Source: Bacilli bacterium
GTDB taxonomy: Bacteria; Bacillota_I; Bacilli_A; RFN20; UBA1709
Reading direction: 5' to 3'
DNA: 64,000 nucleotides
Assembly: GCA_017457045.1 (NCBI GenBank)
Contig: JAFTIF010000003.1
Span: 310,001 to 374,000 of the forward strand
The notes beneath the pieces are model-generated. The model made no database searches, was not told where the DNA came from, and worked only from the letters and a program-made list of their open reading frames with translations. This document shows, one piece after another, positions 17,447 to 24,659 of this stretch (the stretch's first letter is position 1; each line of letters begins with the position of its first letter). The translations under genes and the position numbers were made by a program.

Positions 17447-17451
17447 ATTAG

Positions 17452-17480
17452 ATTATATTAAATATAAATTTAATAGTCAA
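17452..17480 (-). promoter_or_regulatory. sigma-A promoter of the valS T-box transcript
   Basis: TTGACT (17480-17475) and perfect TATAAT (17457-17452) with a 17-base spacer on the minus strand. Confidence 0.8.
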
Positions 17481-17497
17481 TAATTTTTTAGTTTTAA

Positions 17498-17525
17498 GAA
17501 CATTAAATTTAAGATTGCATAATAT
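17498..17525 (+). promoter_or_regulatory. candidate sigma-E promoter of the 65-residue membrane ORF
   Basis: GAACATT (17498-17504), 13-base spacer, CATAATAT (17518-17525): one mismatch to the sigma-E -35 and two to the -10. It is correctly placed before the small ORF, but the region is AT-rich. Confidence 0.3.
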
Positions 17526-17540
17526 AAACTAGGTGAAAGA

Positions 17541-17738
17541 ATGTTTAGGAAATATCAACCATTTAACGGCCCAGCAAGAGAATGTTGGTTAATAATAAGA
17601 TTTTGGATATTAAAGTATATTATCTGGTTAATTGCATATCAAACTTTAATGTGTGTTCTAGCCCCATTTCCAATTATGTTCATTCTATGGTTTGTATATT
17701 TAGTTATCTTTTTACTTCTTTCATTCATCTTGTGTTAA
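17541..17738 (+). CDS. small hydrophobic protein, unknown
   Basis: 65 residues, unrecognised. A short polar N-terminus (MFRKYQPFNGPARE) is followed by two near-continuous hydrophobic segments. Support for coding: AGGTGA placed 4 bases before the ATG, a sigma-E-like promoter upstream, and placement facing the spore-coat gene ysxE, whose 3' end it overlaps by 18 bases. If expressed it is a two-span membrane peptide, perhaps in the mother cell during sporulation. No other gene would use this strand here. Confidence 0.45.
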   Translation: MFRKYQPFNGPARECWLIIRFWILKYIIWLIAYQTLMCVLAPFPIMFILWFVYLVIFLLLSFILC

Positions 17739-18653
17739 TAGTTTCGATAATTCAAATGCATTATTGAAATGTTGAATACTTCGCGTGATGGCAACGATTG
17801 CTTCAAGTTCTTTATACCCCTCTAACGCCTTAAAATTGAAACTTGGTATAAATAGCAATCCTAAAAGCCATTCTTTTTCATATTCTAATAAAGAAAAACT
17901 ATCTAAATATATCTTAATAAATCCTGATAAATCTATTGATCCATTAAAAGAATAATCAAATAAATATTTAAGATCATAAATAGGAGGTGCTATACATAAT
18001 TTTTCAGTACCTATTATTTTATTAGATTTTAATATTATATGTTGATAATCAAAATTTTGATAAACCAATGCCACCCTTAATTGTTTTAATTCTTTAGACA
18101 AATCAATAAATTTTTCAATATGCTTTTTAGCTTCATCAATGGCGTTAAAAAATAGCTGATTATTCATTAATAGTAACCATGCTGATGGAGATTTATAATC
18201 TAAAGCTTCTATTTTAAATAAAATATCATTCAAATCTTGTTTAGATTTTTCAAGCACATTTATTACATAATCATAAGTTTCTTCGAAAAAACCATCATTT
18301 ACCTTCATATAATATTGACTTTTCGAATGTAAAAGTGCCAATTCTTTCATAAAAAACTTCAATCTCATGTCTTTTGCCTGAATTAATTCATCATTATAAT
18401 AATGAGATATTTGGAAATATTTTTCATTATCATTAGATATATATTGACCATAGATATTTTGAATAGGAATTAAAAAACTTGAGATATTTAAAATTGATAA
18501 TCTTGAATATATTCCTTCTAGATTTTCATCATCATTTAAATATTTTAATATATATTCTTCATTATCTTCAGTTTTAATTTTATAAACATGCGTACTTAAT
18601 CTTATCAATATACTAATTTTAATATTATATAATTCATTAATAATATTCTTCAT
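17721..18653 (-). CDS. ysxE: spore coat-associated kinase-like protein YsxE (CotS family)
   Basis: 310 residues with a divergent aminoglycoside-phosphotransferase/CotS fold. The N-lobe is STHVYKIKTEDNEEYILKYLN. A YQNFDYQHIILKSNKIIGTE segment near residue 198 stands where the catalytic loop HxDxxxxN is expected, but the His and Asp pattern is altered, so activity is doubtful. In B. subtilis YsxE is a coat protein encoded between spoVID and valS, exactly as here. The ATG overlaps the spoVID stop by one base. Confidence 0.8.
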   Translation of the reverse strand: MKNIINELYNIKISILIRLSTHVYKIKTEDNEEYILKYLNDDENLEGIYSRLSILNISSFLIPIQNIYGQYISNDNEKYFQISHYYNDELIQAKDMRLKFFMKELALLHSKSQYYMKVNDGFFEETYDYVINVLEKSKQDLNDILFKIEALDYKSPSAWLLLMNNQLFFNAIDEAKKHIEKFIDLSKELKQLRVALVYQNFDYQHIILKSNKIIGTEKLCIAPPIYDLKYLFDYSFNGSIDLSGFIKIYLDSFSLLEYEKEWLLGLLFIPSFNFKALEGYKELEAIVAITRSIQHFNNAFELSKLLTQDE

Positions 18654-19309
18654 TATGGTAAATAAATAAGCATTCCGTCTTTTAAATCTTTATTTTTGTT
18701 TATTTTTTTTAGCTTATTAATATCAATATTTAAATCTGAAGAAATAGATTCATACGTATCATTATTCATTACTACATAAAAGCTCCAACAAACTTTTGTC
18801 TCTTCTTTTATCTGTTTCTTTTTTGGTTGTACGTCTTCACTAATAACGACTTTTTCTTCAACTAACTCTTCACTTACTAAATCCGAATTGTCATTACCTG
18901 CTCTATCAATGTTAACAACTTCAGTTTCTTCTAGAATCTCTTCTTTTTCTTCTTCAATATCGGTGGAAGGAAAAGATTTATTAACTTCTTTTAAACCTTC
19001 TATATCTACCATTACAGAAAAGGAAATTATATCTTCATTAATTTTATAGTCAAAATCAGTGATAGATACTCTCAATTCGCTTCTACTTAATAAATCATCA
19101 AAAGGAGCGAAAATATCTACATCTATCTCATCAACAAATCGAGTATTTCTAACCCCTTTATAATATTCCCCTGAAATCTTAATTACTCCTGTTGCATACA
19201 TTCCATCATTTGAACTTTTATAGTCTATTTCATCTTCTAAATTAACTAAACTTATCCCTTCTATTGGATATTTAGTTTTAATTTCTTTTTTTAGTACAAT
19301 TCTTTGCAT
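18653..19309 (-). CDS. spoVID: SpoVID-like spore coat morphogenetic protein with C-terminal LysM
   Basis: Spore encasement protein. 218 residues from the ATG at 19309; the upstream in-frame ATG contains the AAAGGAGG site and is rejected. The N-terminal region (about 1-125) is beta-rich and resembles the SPOCS-like SpoVID head. An acidic, low-complexity linker of Glu/Val follows, then a C-terminal LysM repeat (SFYVVMNNDTYESISSDLNI, then INKNKDLKDGMLIYLP). Much shorter than the 575-residue B. subtilis protein. Paired with ysxE. Confidence 0.85.
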   Translation of the reverse strand: MQRIVLKKEIKTKYPIEGISLVNLEDEIDYKSSNDGMYATGVIKISGEYYKGVRNTRFVDEIDVDIFAPFDDLLSRSELRVSITDFDYKINEDIISFSVMVDIEGLKEVNKSFPSTDIEEEKEEILEETEVVNIDRAGNDNSDLVSEELVEEKVVISEDVQPKKKQIKEETKVCWSFYVVMNNDTYESISSDLNIDINKLKKINKNKDLKDGMLIYLP

Positions 19310-19357
19310 AATATATCCTCCTTTATACAATATATAAATGAAAAGATATATTTATAA

Positions 19358-19383
19358 CAAAAAAATCCTGCAAATGCAGGATT
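19358..19383 (-). terminator. intrinsic terminator of engB
   Basis: Perfect stem ATCCTGCA / TGCAGGAT around a 2-base centre, followed by seven T's on the minus strand. Confidence 0.9.
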
Positions 19384-19969
19384 ATTTATTTAAATATTCA
19401 TAAATAACTTCTTCAACTTGTGTAATCCAATTTTGACGATTAGTTTGTGAAGTAATTAAAGGATAATCTAATGGAAGTTTTAATGTAGTCATAATATTCT
19501 TACGTAATTTACTTCTTTCAGATTGATTTAATTTATCACACTTAGTTGCGACTAAGATTACTGGGATATTCGCATCAAATAATGTATGAAATAACATTTG
19601 ATCATCATCATTAGGAATTCTTCTTGAATCTAGTAGTAAAAAAGCAGCAACTAAATTCTCACGATCATTAAAATAATCTTCCATCATTTTAGCAAATAAG
19701 AAGTCATTATTCTTATTAACACTTGCATAGCCATATCCAGGAGCATCTACAAGTCTAAATTCATTATTAACATCAAAGAAATTTAATAATCTTGTTCTAC
19801 CTGGTGTTGAAGATACACGAGCTAATTGAGTAACATTTGTAATTAGATTAATAAATGTAGATTTTCCAACATTACTTCTCCCTAATAATACAAATTCTTT
19901 TTTATCATCTTTTATCCATTGAGACTTATCAGCAGCACTAGTAACAAATTTAACATTTTTTAGAGCCAT
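19382..19969 (-). CDS. engB: ribosome-biogenesis GTPase EngB/YsxC
   Basis: Essential GTPase for 50S assembly. 195 residues: G1 GRSNVGKSTFIN, G2 STPGRTR, G3 DAPGYGYA, G4 TKCDKL. The ATG at 19969 lies one base after the lon stop; a TTG four codons earlier is possible but gives an atypical start. Immediately downstream of lon, as in Bacillus. Confidence 0.97.
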   Translation of the reverse strand: MALKNVKFVTSAADKSQWIKDDKKEFVLLGRSNVGKSTFINLITNVTQLARVSSTPGRTRLLNFFDVNNEFRLVDAPGYGYASVNKNNDFLFAKMMEDYFNDRENLVAAFLLLDSRRIPNDDDQMLFHTLFDANIPVILVATKCDKLNQSERSKLRKNIMTTLKLPLDYPLITSQTNRQNWITQVEEVIYEYLNK

Positions 19970-19970
19970 A

Positions 19971-22304
19971 CTACTTTTCAACCAATACTTTCTCTAAAAT
20001 TTCAAAGACATGTTTGACTGGAACAATTGTCATTTCATTTCGTACTGATTCTGGGATATCATCAATATCTTTTTGATTTTCAAATGGAATAAAGATTGTT
20101 TTAATACCACTTCTATGAGCAGCAATAGATTTTTCTTTTAACCCTCCAATTGGTAATACATTACCTCTTAAAGTTACTTCACCTGTCATAGCAATATCAT
20201 TTCTCACTGGTTTATTAGTTAAGCAAGAAACTAATGAAGTAGTAATAGTAACACCAGCACTAGGTCCATCTTTAGGTACTGCACCTTCTGGAGCGTGAAT
20301 ATGAATATCCATTTTTTCTAATAATTCAGGATTAATATTTAGTTTTTCTGCATTACTTTTAATAAAACCTAAAGCAATATTTGCAGATTCTTTCATGATA
20401 TCACCTAAATTACCAGTTAAATGAAGCATTCCTTTACCTTTAAAAGTTACTACTTCGATTGGTAAAATATCGCCACCATATTGAGTGTATGCTAAGCCAG
20501 TTGTTACACCCACTTGGTTTGCTTTATCTTTTTTAGTATAATCAAATTTTTCTTTACCTAAATATTCTTTTACTTTCTTAATTGTTACACTTTGTTTATC
20601 ACTAATATCGTTTTTAACTAAATATACAGCTACTTTACGACAAATTGTGCCAATTAATCTAGATAATTGTCTTACACCAGCTTCTCTAGTGTAATAACGA
20701 ATAATATGTAATATTGCATCATCAGTAAATGAAATTTTTGATTTTTTCAAACCATTTTGAGCTGCATTTAAAGCAATTAAATGGCGTTTAGCAATTTGAA
20801 GTTTTTCAACTTCTGTATAACTTGATAATTCAATAATTTCTAATCTATCCTTTAGTGGAGCTGGAATATCTTCTAAATAGTTTGCAGTAGCAATGAATAA
20901 TACTTTTGATAAATCATAAGGTTCTTCAAGATAATTATCACTAAAAATCTTATTTTGTTCAGGATCTAATACTTCTAATAAAGCATTAGATGGATCTCCT
21001 TTATATCCTTTACCCAATTTATCAATTTCATCTAATAAGAAGACAGGGTTAACTACTCCTGCTTTTTGCATACCTTGAATGATTCTACCTGGCATTGCTC
21101 CAACATAAGTTCTTCTATGACCTCTAATTTCAGCTTCGTCATCAGTTCCACCTAAAGAAACCTTAACAAATTTTCTTTCTAATGCTCGTGCAATAGACAT
21201 AGCTAAACTTGTTTTACCTGTTCCTGGAGGCCCACTAAAACACAAAATAGGAGCTTTTAAAGAAGAAGTTAACTTTTTAACAGCTAAATATTCCATAATA
21301 CGTTCTTTAATCTTATCAAGGCCAAAATGGTCTTCATTTAAGATCTTTTCAACGTTATTTAAATCATCATTATCAGTAGTTTGTTGATACCAAGGTGTTT
21401 TTAATAAAACATCTATATAACTACGGATAACACTTGCTTCAGCACTAGCAGAAGGCATCATGTTATAACGTTTTAACTCTTCTAAAACACGTGATTTTAC
21501 TGATTCAGGATATGGATTTTCATTTAATTGACGACGAATCTTTTCATCATCAGCTTCAGCATCAGCCACATCTCCTAACTCTTCTCTTATCGCACGCATT
21601 TTTTCACGTAAAATATATTCTCTTTGATTCTCTTCTAATCTACTTTTTACTTTTTCTGTGATTTCATTCTCTATTGAAGATATGTTCTTTTCTTCCTCAA
21701 TAATTTCAATGACTCTTAGTAAACGTTCATTAACATCTAATTCTTCTAATAATTCTTGACGTTTATTCAATGAATCTACGACATTTTGAGCCAAGAAATC
21801 ACTTAATTGAGAAGCAGAAATGCCTTTAGATAATCTTTGATCAATTTTAGTTAAAATAGATGGATTGTTTGTACGATTAATATCTTCTATAGTTTTTGAT
21901 AATACTCTTATTAATGCTGCTTCTTTATCTTTATCTCCATATTTAGAGAATTTTAAAGATACATCTGCATATGCACATGTAGTTGGGAACATCTTATATT
22001 GTTCAATCTTTACACGACTTTCTCCAACTAGAGTTACTCTAGATGAACCATCACTATTTCGTTTTACACTTTTAATAATACAAATAGTACCAAATCCATA
22101 CATTTCATCTTCTTTAGGATCGAATATTTCAGGATTTTTTTGAGATGCTAATACTACTCTAGAATTAAATTCTTGTTGAGAAATTTTTATTGCGTCTAAA
22201 GATTTTTTTCTTCCAACATCGATTGTTTTTTCATTTTCAGGAAATAAGATTACTCCTCTTGTGCAAATAACAGGTAATGTATGTGTGGATATAACATTTT
22301 CCAT
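19971..22304 (-). CDS. lon: ATP-dependent protease Lon (LonA)
   Basis: Cytosolic AAA+ protease for damaged and regulatory proteins. 777 residues: N-terminal LON substrate domain (LPVICTRGVILFPENEKTIDVGR), coiled middle region, Walker A GPPGTGKTSLA near residue 355, Walker B VFLLDEIDK, and the S16 protease domain with catalytic Ser in PKDGPSAGVTITT and Lys in the ALxGxxxPIGGLKEKSIAAHR region. Tig lies upstream; clpX and lonB, which separate them in B. subtilis, are absent. Confidence 0.98.
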   Translation of the reverse strand: MENVISTHTLPVICTRGVILFPENEKTIDVGRKKSLDAIKISQQEFNSRVVLASQKNPEIFDPKEDEMYGFGTICIIKSVKRNSDGSSRVTLVGESRVKIEQYKMFPTTCAYADVSLKFSKYGDKDKEAALIRVLSKTIEDINRTNNPSILTKIDQRLSKGISASQLSDFLAQNVVDSLNKRQELLEELDVNERLLRVIEIIEEEKNISSIENEITEKVKSRLEENQREYILREKMRAIREELGDVADAEADDEKIRRQLNENPYPESVKSRVLEELKRYNMMPSASAEASVIRSYIDVLLKTPWYQQTTDNDDLNNVEKILNEDHFGLDKIKERIMEYLAVKKLTSSLKAPILCFSGPPGTGKTSLAMSIARALERKFVKVSLGGTDDEAEIRGHRRTYVGAMPGRIIQGMQKAGVVNPVFLLDEIDKLGKGYKGDPSNALLEVLDPEQNKIFSDNYLEEPYDLSKVLFIATANYLEDIPAPLKDRLEIIELSSYTEVEKLQIAKRHLIALNAAQNGLKKSKISFTDDAILHIIRYYTREAGVRQLSRLIGTICRKVAVYLVKNDISDKQSVTIKKVKEYLGKEKFDYTKKDKANQVGVTTGLAYTQYGGDILPIEVVTFKGKGMLHLTGNLGDIMKESANIALGFIKSNAEKLNINPELLEKMDIHIHAPEGAVPKDGPSAGVTITTSLVSCLTNKPVRNDIAMTGEVTLRGNVLPIGGLKEKSIAAHRSGIKTIFIPFENQKDIDDIPESVRNEMTIVPVKHVFEILEKVLVEK

Positions 22305-22327
22305 AATACAATCTCCTTTCTTAAGTT

Positions 22328-22354
22328 CGAAAAAAGACGCATGGCGTCTTTTTA
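22328..22354 (-). terminator. intrinsic terminator between tig and lon
   Basis: AAAAAGACGC-CAT-GCGTCTTTTT hairpin followed by T's on the minus strand, after the tig stop. Only about 26 bases remain before the lon start, with no clear promoter, so partial read-through is likely. Confidence 0.8.
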
Positions 22355-22372
22355 CTTATAATTCAGTTTTAA

Positions 22373-23650
22373 TTAAGCAACTGTGTTTGCTTCACGGATG
22401 AAATCCATGATTTTTCTTTGGTAGATTTGGTTAGCTAATTCACTAACTCTTCCGCCTAAAGCTTTCTTAACAGTTTCTAAATCCATTTGGTATTGTTCAG
22501 CAATAGCTTTGAATTCGTTTTCGATATCTTCTTGAGTTACTCCAACGTTTTCAATTCTAGCAATTTCTTGTAATACAAATGAAGCTTTTAAGTTTTTAAT
22601 TGCATCATTCTTCATGTTATCTAAGATATCTTCTGGTTTAGAACCAGTGATTTCTAAATATTTGTCAAATGGAATACCATTTTGTGCAACTTGTTTTTTG
22701 AAGTTTTCAAATTGAACTTTTGCTTCTTCTAAAGCAGCTCTTTCTGGAACTTCAACTTCAGAACCATCAAAAATTGTTTCTAATAAAACTGTGAAAGCTT
22801 TTTGTTCAGCTTCTTTTGCTTTTCTTCCTAAAACAACTGTATTTAAGTGAGCTTTTAATTCTTCTAAATTACTAACGCCTTCAATATTTGCATCTAATGC
22901 TAAATCATCATTAATTTCTGGTAAAACTTTAGTTTTAACTGAGTTAACTTTGATTTTGAATACTGCTGGTTTTCCAGCTAATTCTTTTGAATATTGTTCA
23001 GGGAAAGTAACATTAATATCTAAATCTTGGCCTTCTTTAGCACCGATTAATTGATCTTCAAAACCAGGAATAAAGCTTCCAGATCCGATTTCTAAATCAT
23101 ATGCTTTAGCTTCTCCGCCTTCGAAAGCAACACCATTAATAAAGCCTTTGAAGTCGATATTTGCAACGTCGCCTAATTCGATTGCGCCATCTTTTACTTC
23201 AACAGATACATTCTTTTGTTGTAATGCTTTTAATTCGTTTTCAACATCTTCTTCTGTTACTTCAACGTTTTCTTTAGCAATATTTAAATCTTTATATTGA
23301 CCTAATTTAACTTCTGGTCTTGTTACATAGTAGTATTCGATTACTACTTTTTCATCGCTTACTTCTTTAACATCTAATTCAGGTCTTACTAATAAATCAA
23401 AATTGTTTTCTTCTAAAACTTTTTGATTTCCTTGAGGTACTAAAATGTCTACTGCTTTTTCAATCATTTTTCTACCATCGATATGTCTTTTTGCTAATTC
23501 TAAAGGTGCTTTACCTTTTCTGAATCCTTGAACTGTAACGTTTTGAGCTAAGTTAGCATATGCTTTTTCTTGAGCATTTTTCCATTCTTGTGCATCAAAT
23601 GTAACAGTTGCAATATAAGTTGATTTTTCTTTTACAATACTGATATTCAT
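22373..23650 (-). CDS. tig: trigger factor
   Basis: Ribosome-bound chaperone and prolyl isomerase. 425 residues. The ribosome-docking signature GFRKGKAPLELAKRHI is near residue 45. The FKBP-type PPIase domain (IDFKGFINGVAFEGGEAKAYDLEIGSGSFIPGFE) spans about 160-240, and the helical C-terminal arms follow. Own sigma-A promoter. Upstream is ysoA, as in Bacillus. Confidence 0.97.
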   Translation of the reverse strand: MNISIVKEKSTYIATVTFDAQEWKNAQEKAYANLAQNVTVQGFRKGKAPLELAKRHIDGRKMIEKAVDILVPQGNQKVLEENNFDLLVRPELDVKEVSDEKVVIEYYYVTRPEVKLGQYKDLNIAKENVEVTEEDVENELKALQQKNVSVEVKDGAIELGDVANIDFKGFINGVAFEGGEAKAYDLEIGSGSFIPGFEDQLIGAKEGQDLDINVTFPEQYSKELAGKPAVFKIKVNSVKTKVLPEINDDLALDANIEGVSNLEELKAHLNTVVLGRKAKEAEQKAFTVLLETIFDGSEVEVPERAALEEAKVQFENFKKQVAQNGIPFDKYLEITGSKPEDILDNMKNDAIKNLKASFVLQEIARIENVGVTQEDIENEFKAIAEQYQMDLETVKKALGGRVSELANQIYQRKIMDFIREANTVA

Positions 23651-23687
23651 AATATCCTCCTAATAATTAATTTTTAAACGCTATGAT

Positions 23688-23716
23688 ATTCTATCATATA
23701 ATTTTAATTCATTCAA
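23688..23716 (-). promoter_or_regulatory. sigma-A promoter of tig
   Basis: TTGAAT (23716-23711), 17-base spacer ending in TGA, TAGAAT (23693-23688): also an extended -10. Confidence 0.75.
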
Positions 23717-23727
23717 CGAATTTAATC

Positions 23728-24648
23728 TTAAAATGTTGAAAGTTTGCAAATATTTTCGTAATAAGCTTCAATAAATTTACTTTTTACACCAAATAATGCA
23801 CAAATTTCTTCGATATCTTTGTCGATACCGTAATTTGTAAGCGCGGCATAATAAATACCAGCAGCAATTAATATATATTCATCTTCATCAACACTTTCAG
23901 GATAAATTGAAGCATGATATGCTACATCTAAATCTTGACAAGCATTGAATATTGAAACATCTTTTTCATCTACTTTTTCTTCAATAATTTTTAAGATGGC
24001 TTCAATTGAATATTGTTCTAAAAGTGGGGTTAATGTAGTTAAATCTACACTAAATTCTTTTCCATTAGAGATTACTTTTACTTCCTCCATAATTCCTTGT
24101 TCTACAAGTAATTCCAAAATAATAGCCTTTAATTCATTTGGAAAATCATTTTGTGTAAGTATGTGCTTTAACTCTTTTAGATATAATCTAATATTTCGTT
24201 TTTGTAGTTGGTCTAAAATGATAAGAAGGATGTTTTTATCTCTTTCTCCAATTAATATTTGTTTAATCTCTTGATCTTGATATGTGTCAAAAATATTATA
24301 TTGTTTTTGTGATTGAATTCTTTTACGATATAACATTTCATAAGTTTCATTCAAGAAATTTTCATATTGAGCAGGAATATAAGGCATTTCTAATTCTTCT
24401 TCCAATAGTTCATATGCCTCTTCATCTTTTTCAAGTTCAAGAAGAATTGCTATATGAAGGCATAAAACATCATAATAATTTTTTTCTACACTACTTAAAG
24501 ATGCTTTTGATAATGAATAAGCTTCTTCAAATCTTTTTAATCCATATAAGCAAATAAGTTTTTGATAAACTGATACATCATCATATTTTGCATCAAGTTT
24601 TTCTAATGCCTCTTCAAATTGCTCATTTTCAATTAATTTATCTATCAT
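23728..24648 (-). CDS. ysoA: TPR-like protein (YsoA family)
   Basis: 306 residues, all-helical and acidic, with tetratricopeptide-like repeats in the first 120 residues (NEQFEEALEKLDAKYDDVSVYQKLICLYGLKRFEEAYSL, then DEEAYELLEEELEMPYIP). It sits directly upstream of tig, the YsoA position; similar proteins in Mollicutes are called DUF3196. Function unknown; a chaperone-linked or scaffold role is inference. The ATG at 24648 is used because GGAGG lies between it and an earlier in-frame ATG. Confidence 0.8.
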   Translation of the reverse strand: MIDKLIENEQFEEALEKLDAKYDDVSVYQKLICLYGLKRFEEAYSLSKASLSSVEKNYYDVLCLHIAILLELEKDEEAYELLEEELEMPYIPAQYENFLNETYEMLYRKRIQSQKQYNIFDTYQDQEIKQILIGERDKNILLIILDQLQKRNIRLYLKELKHILTQNDFPNELKAIILELLVEQGIMEEVKVISNGKEFSVDLTTLTPLLEQYSIEAILKIIEEKVDEKDVSIFNACQDLDVAYHASIYPESVDEDEYILIAAGIYYAALTNYGIDKDIEEICALFGVKSKFIEAYYENICKLSTF

Positions 24649-24659
24649 ATTAGCCTCCA

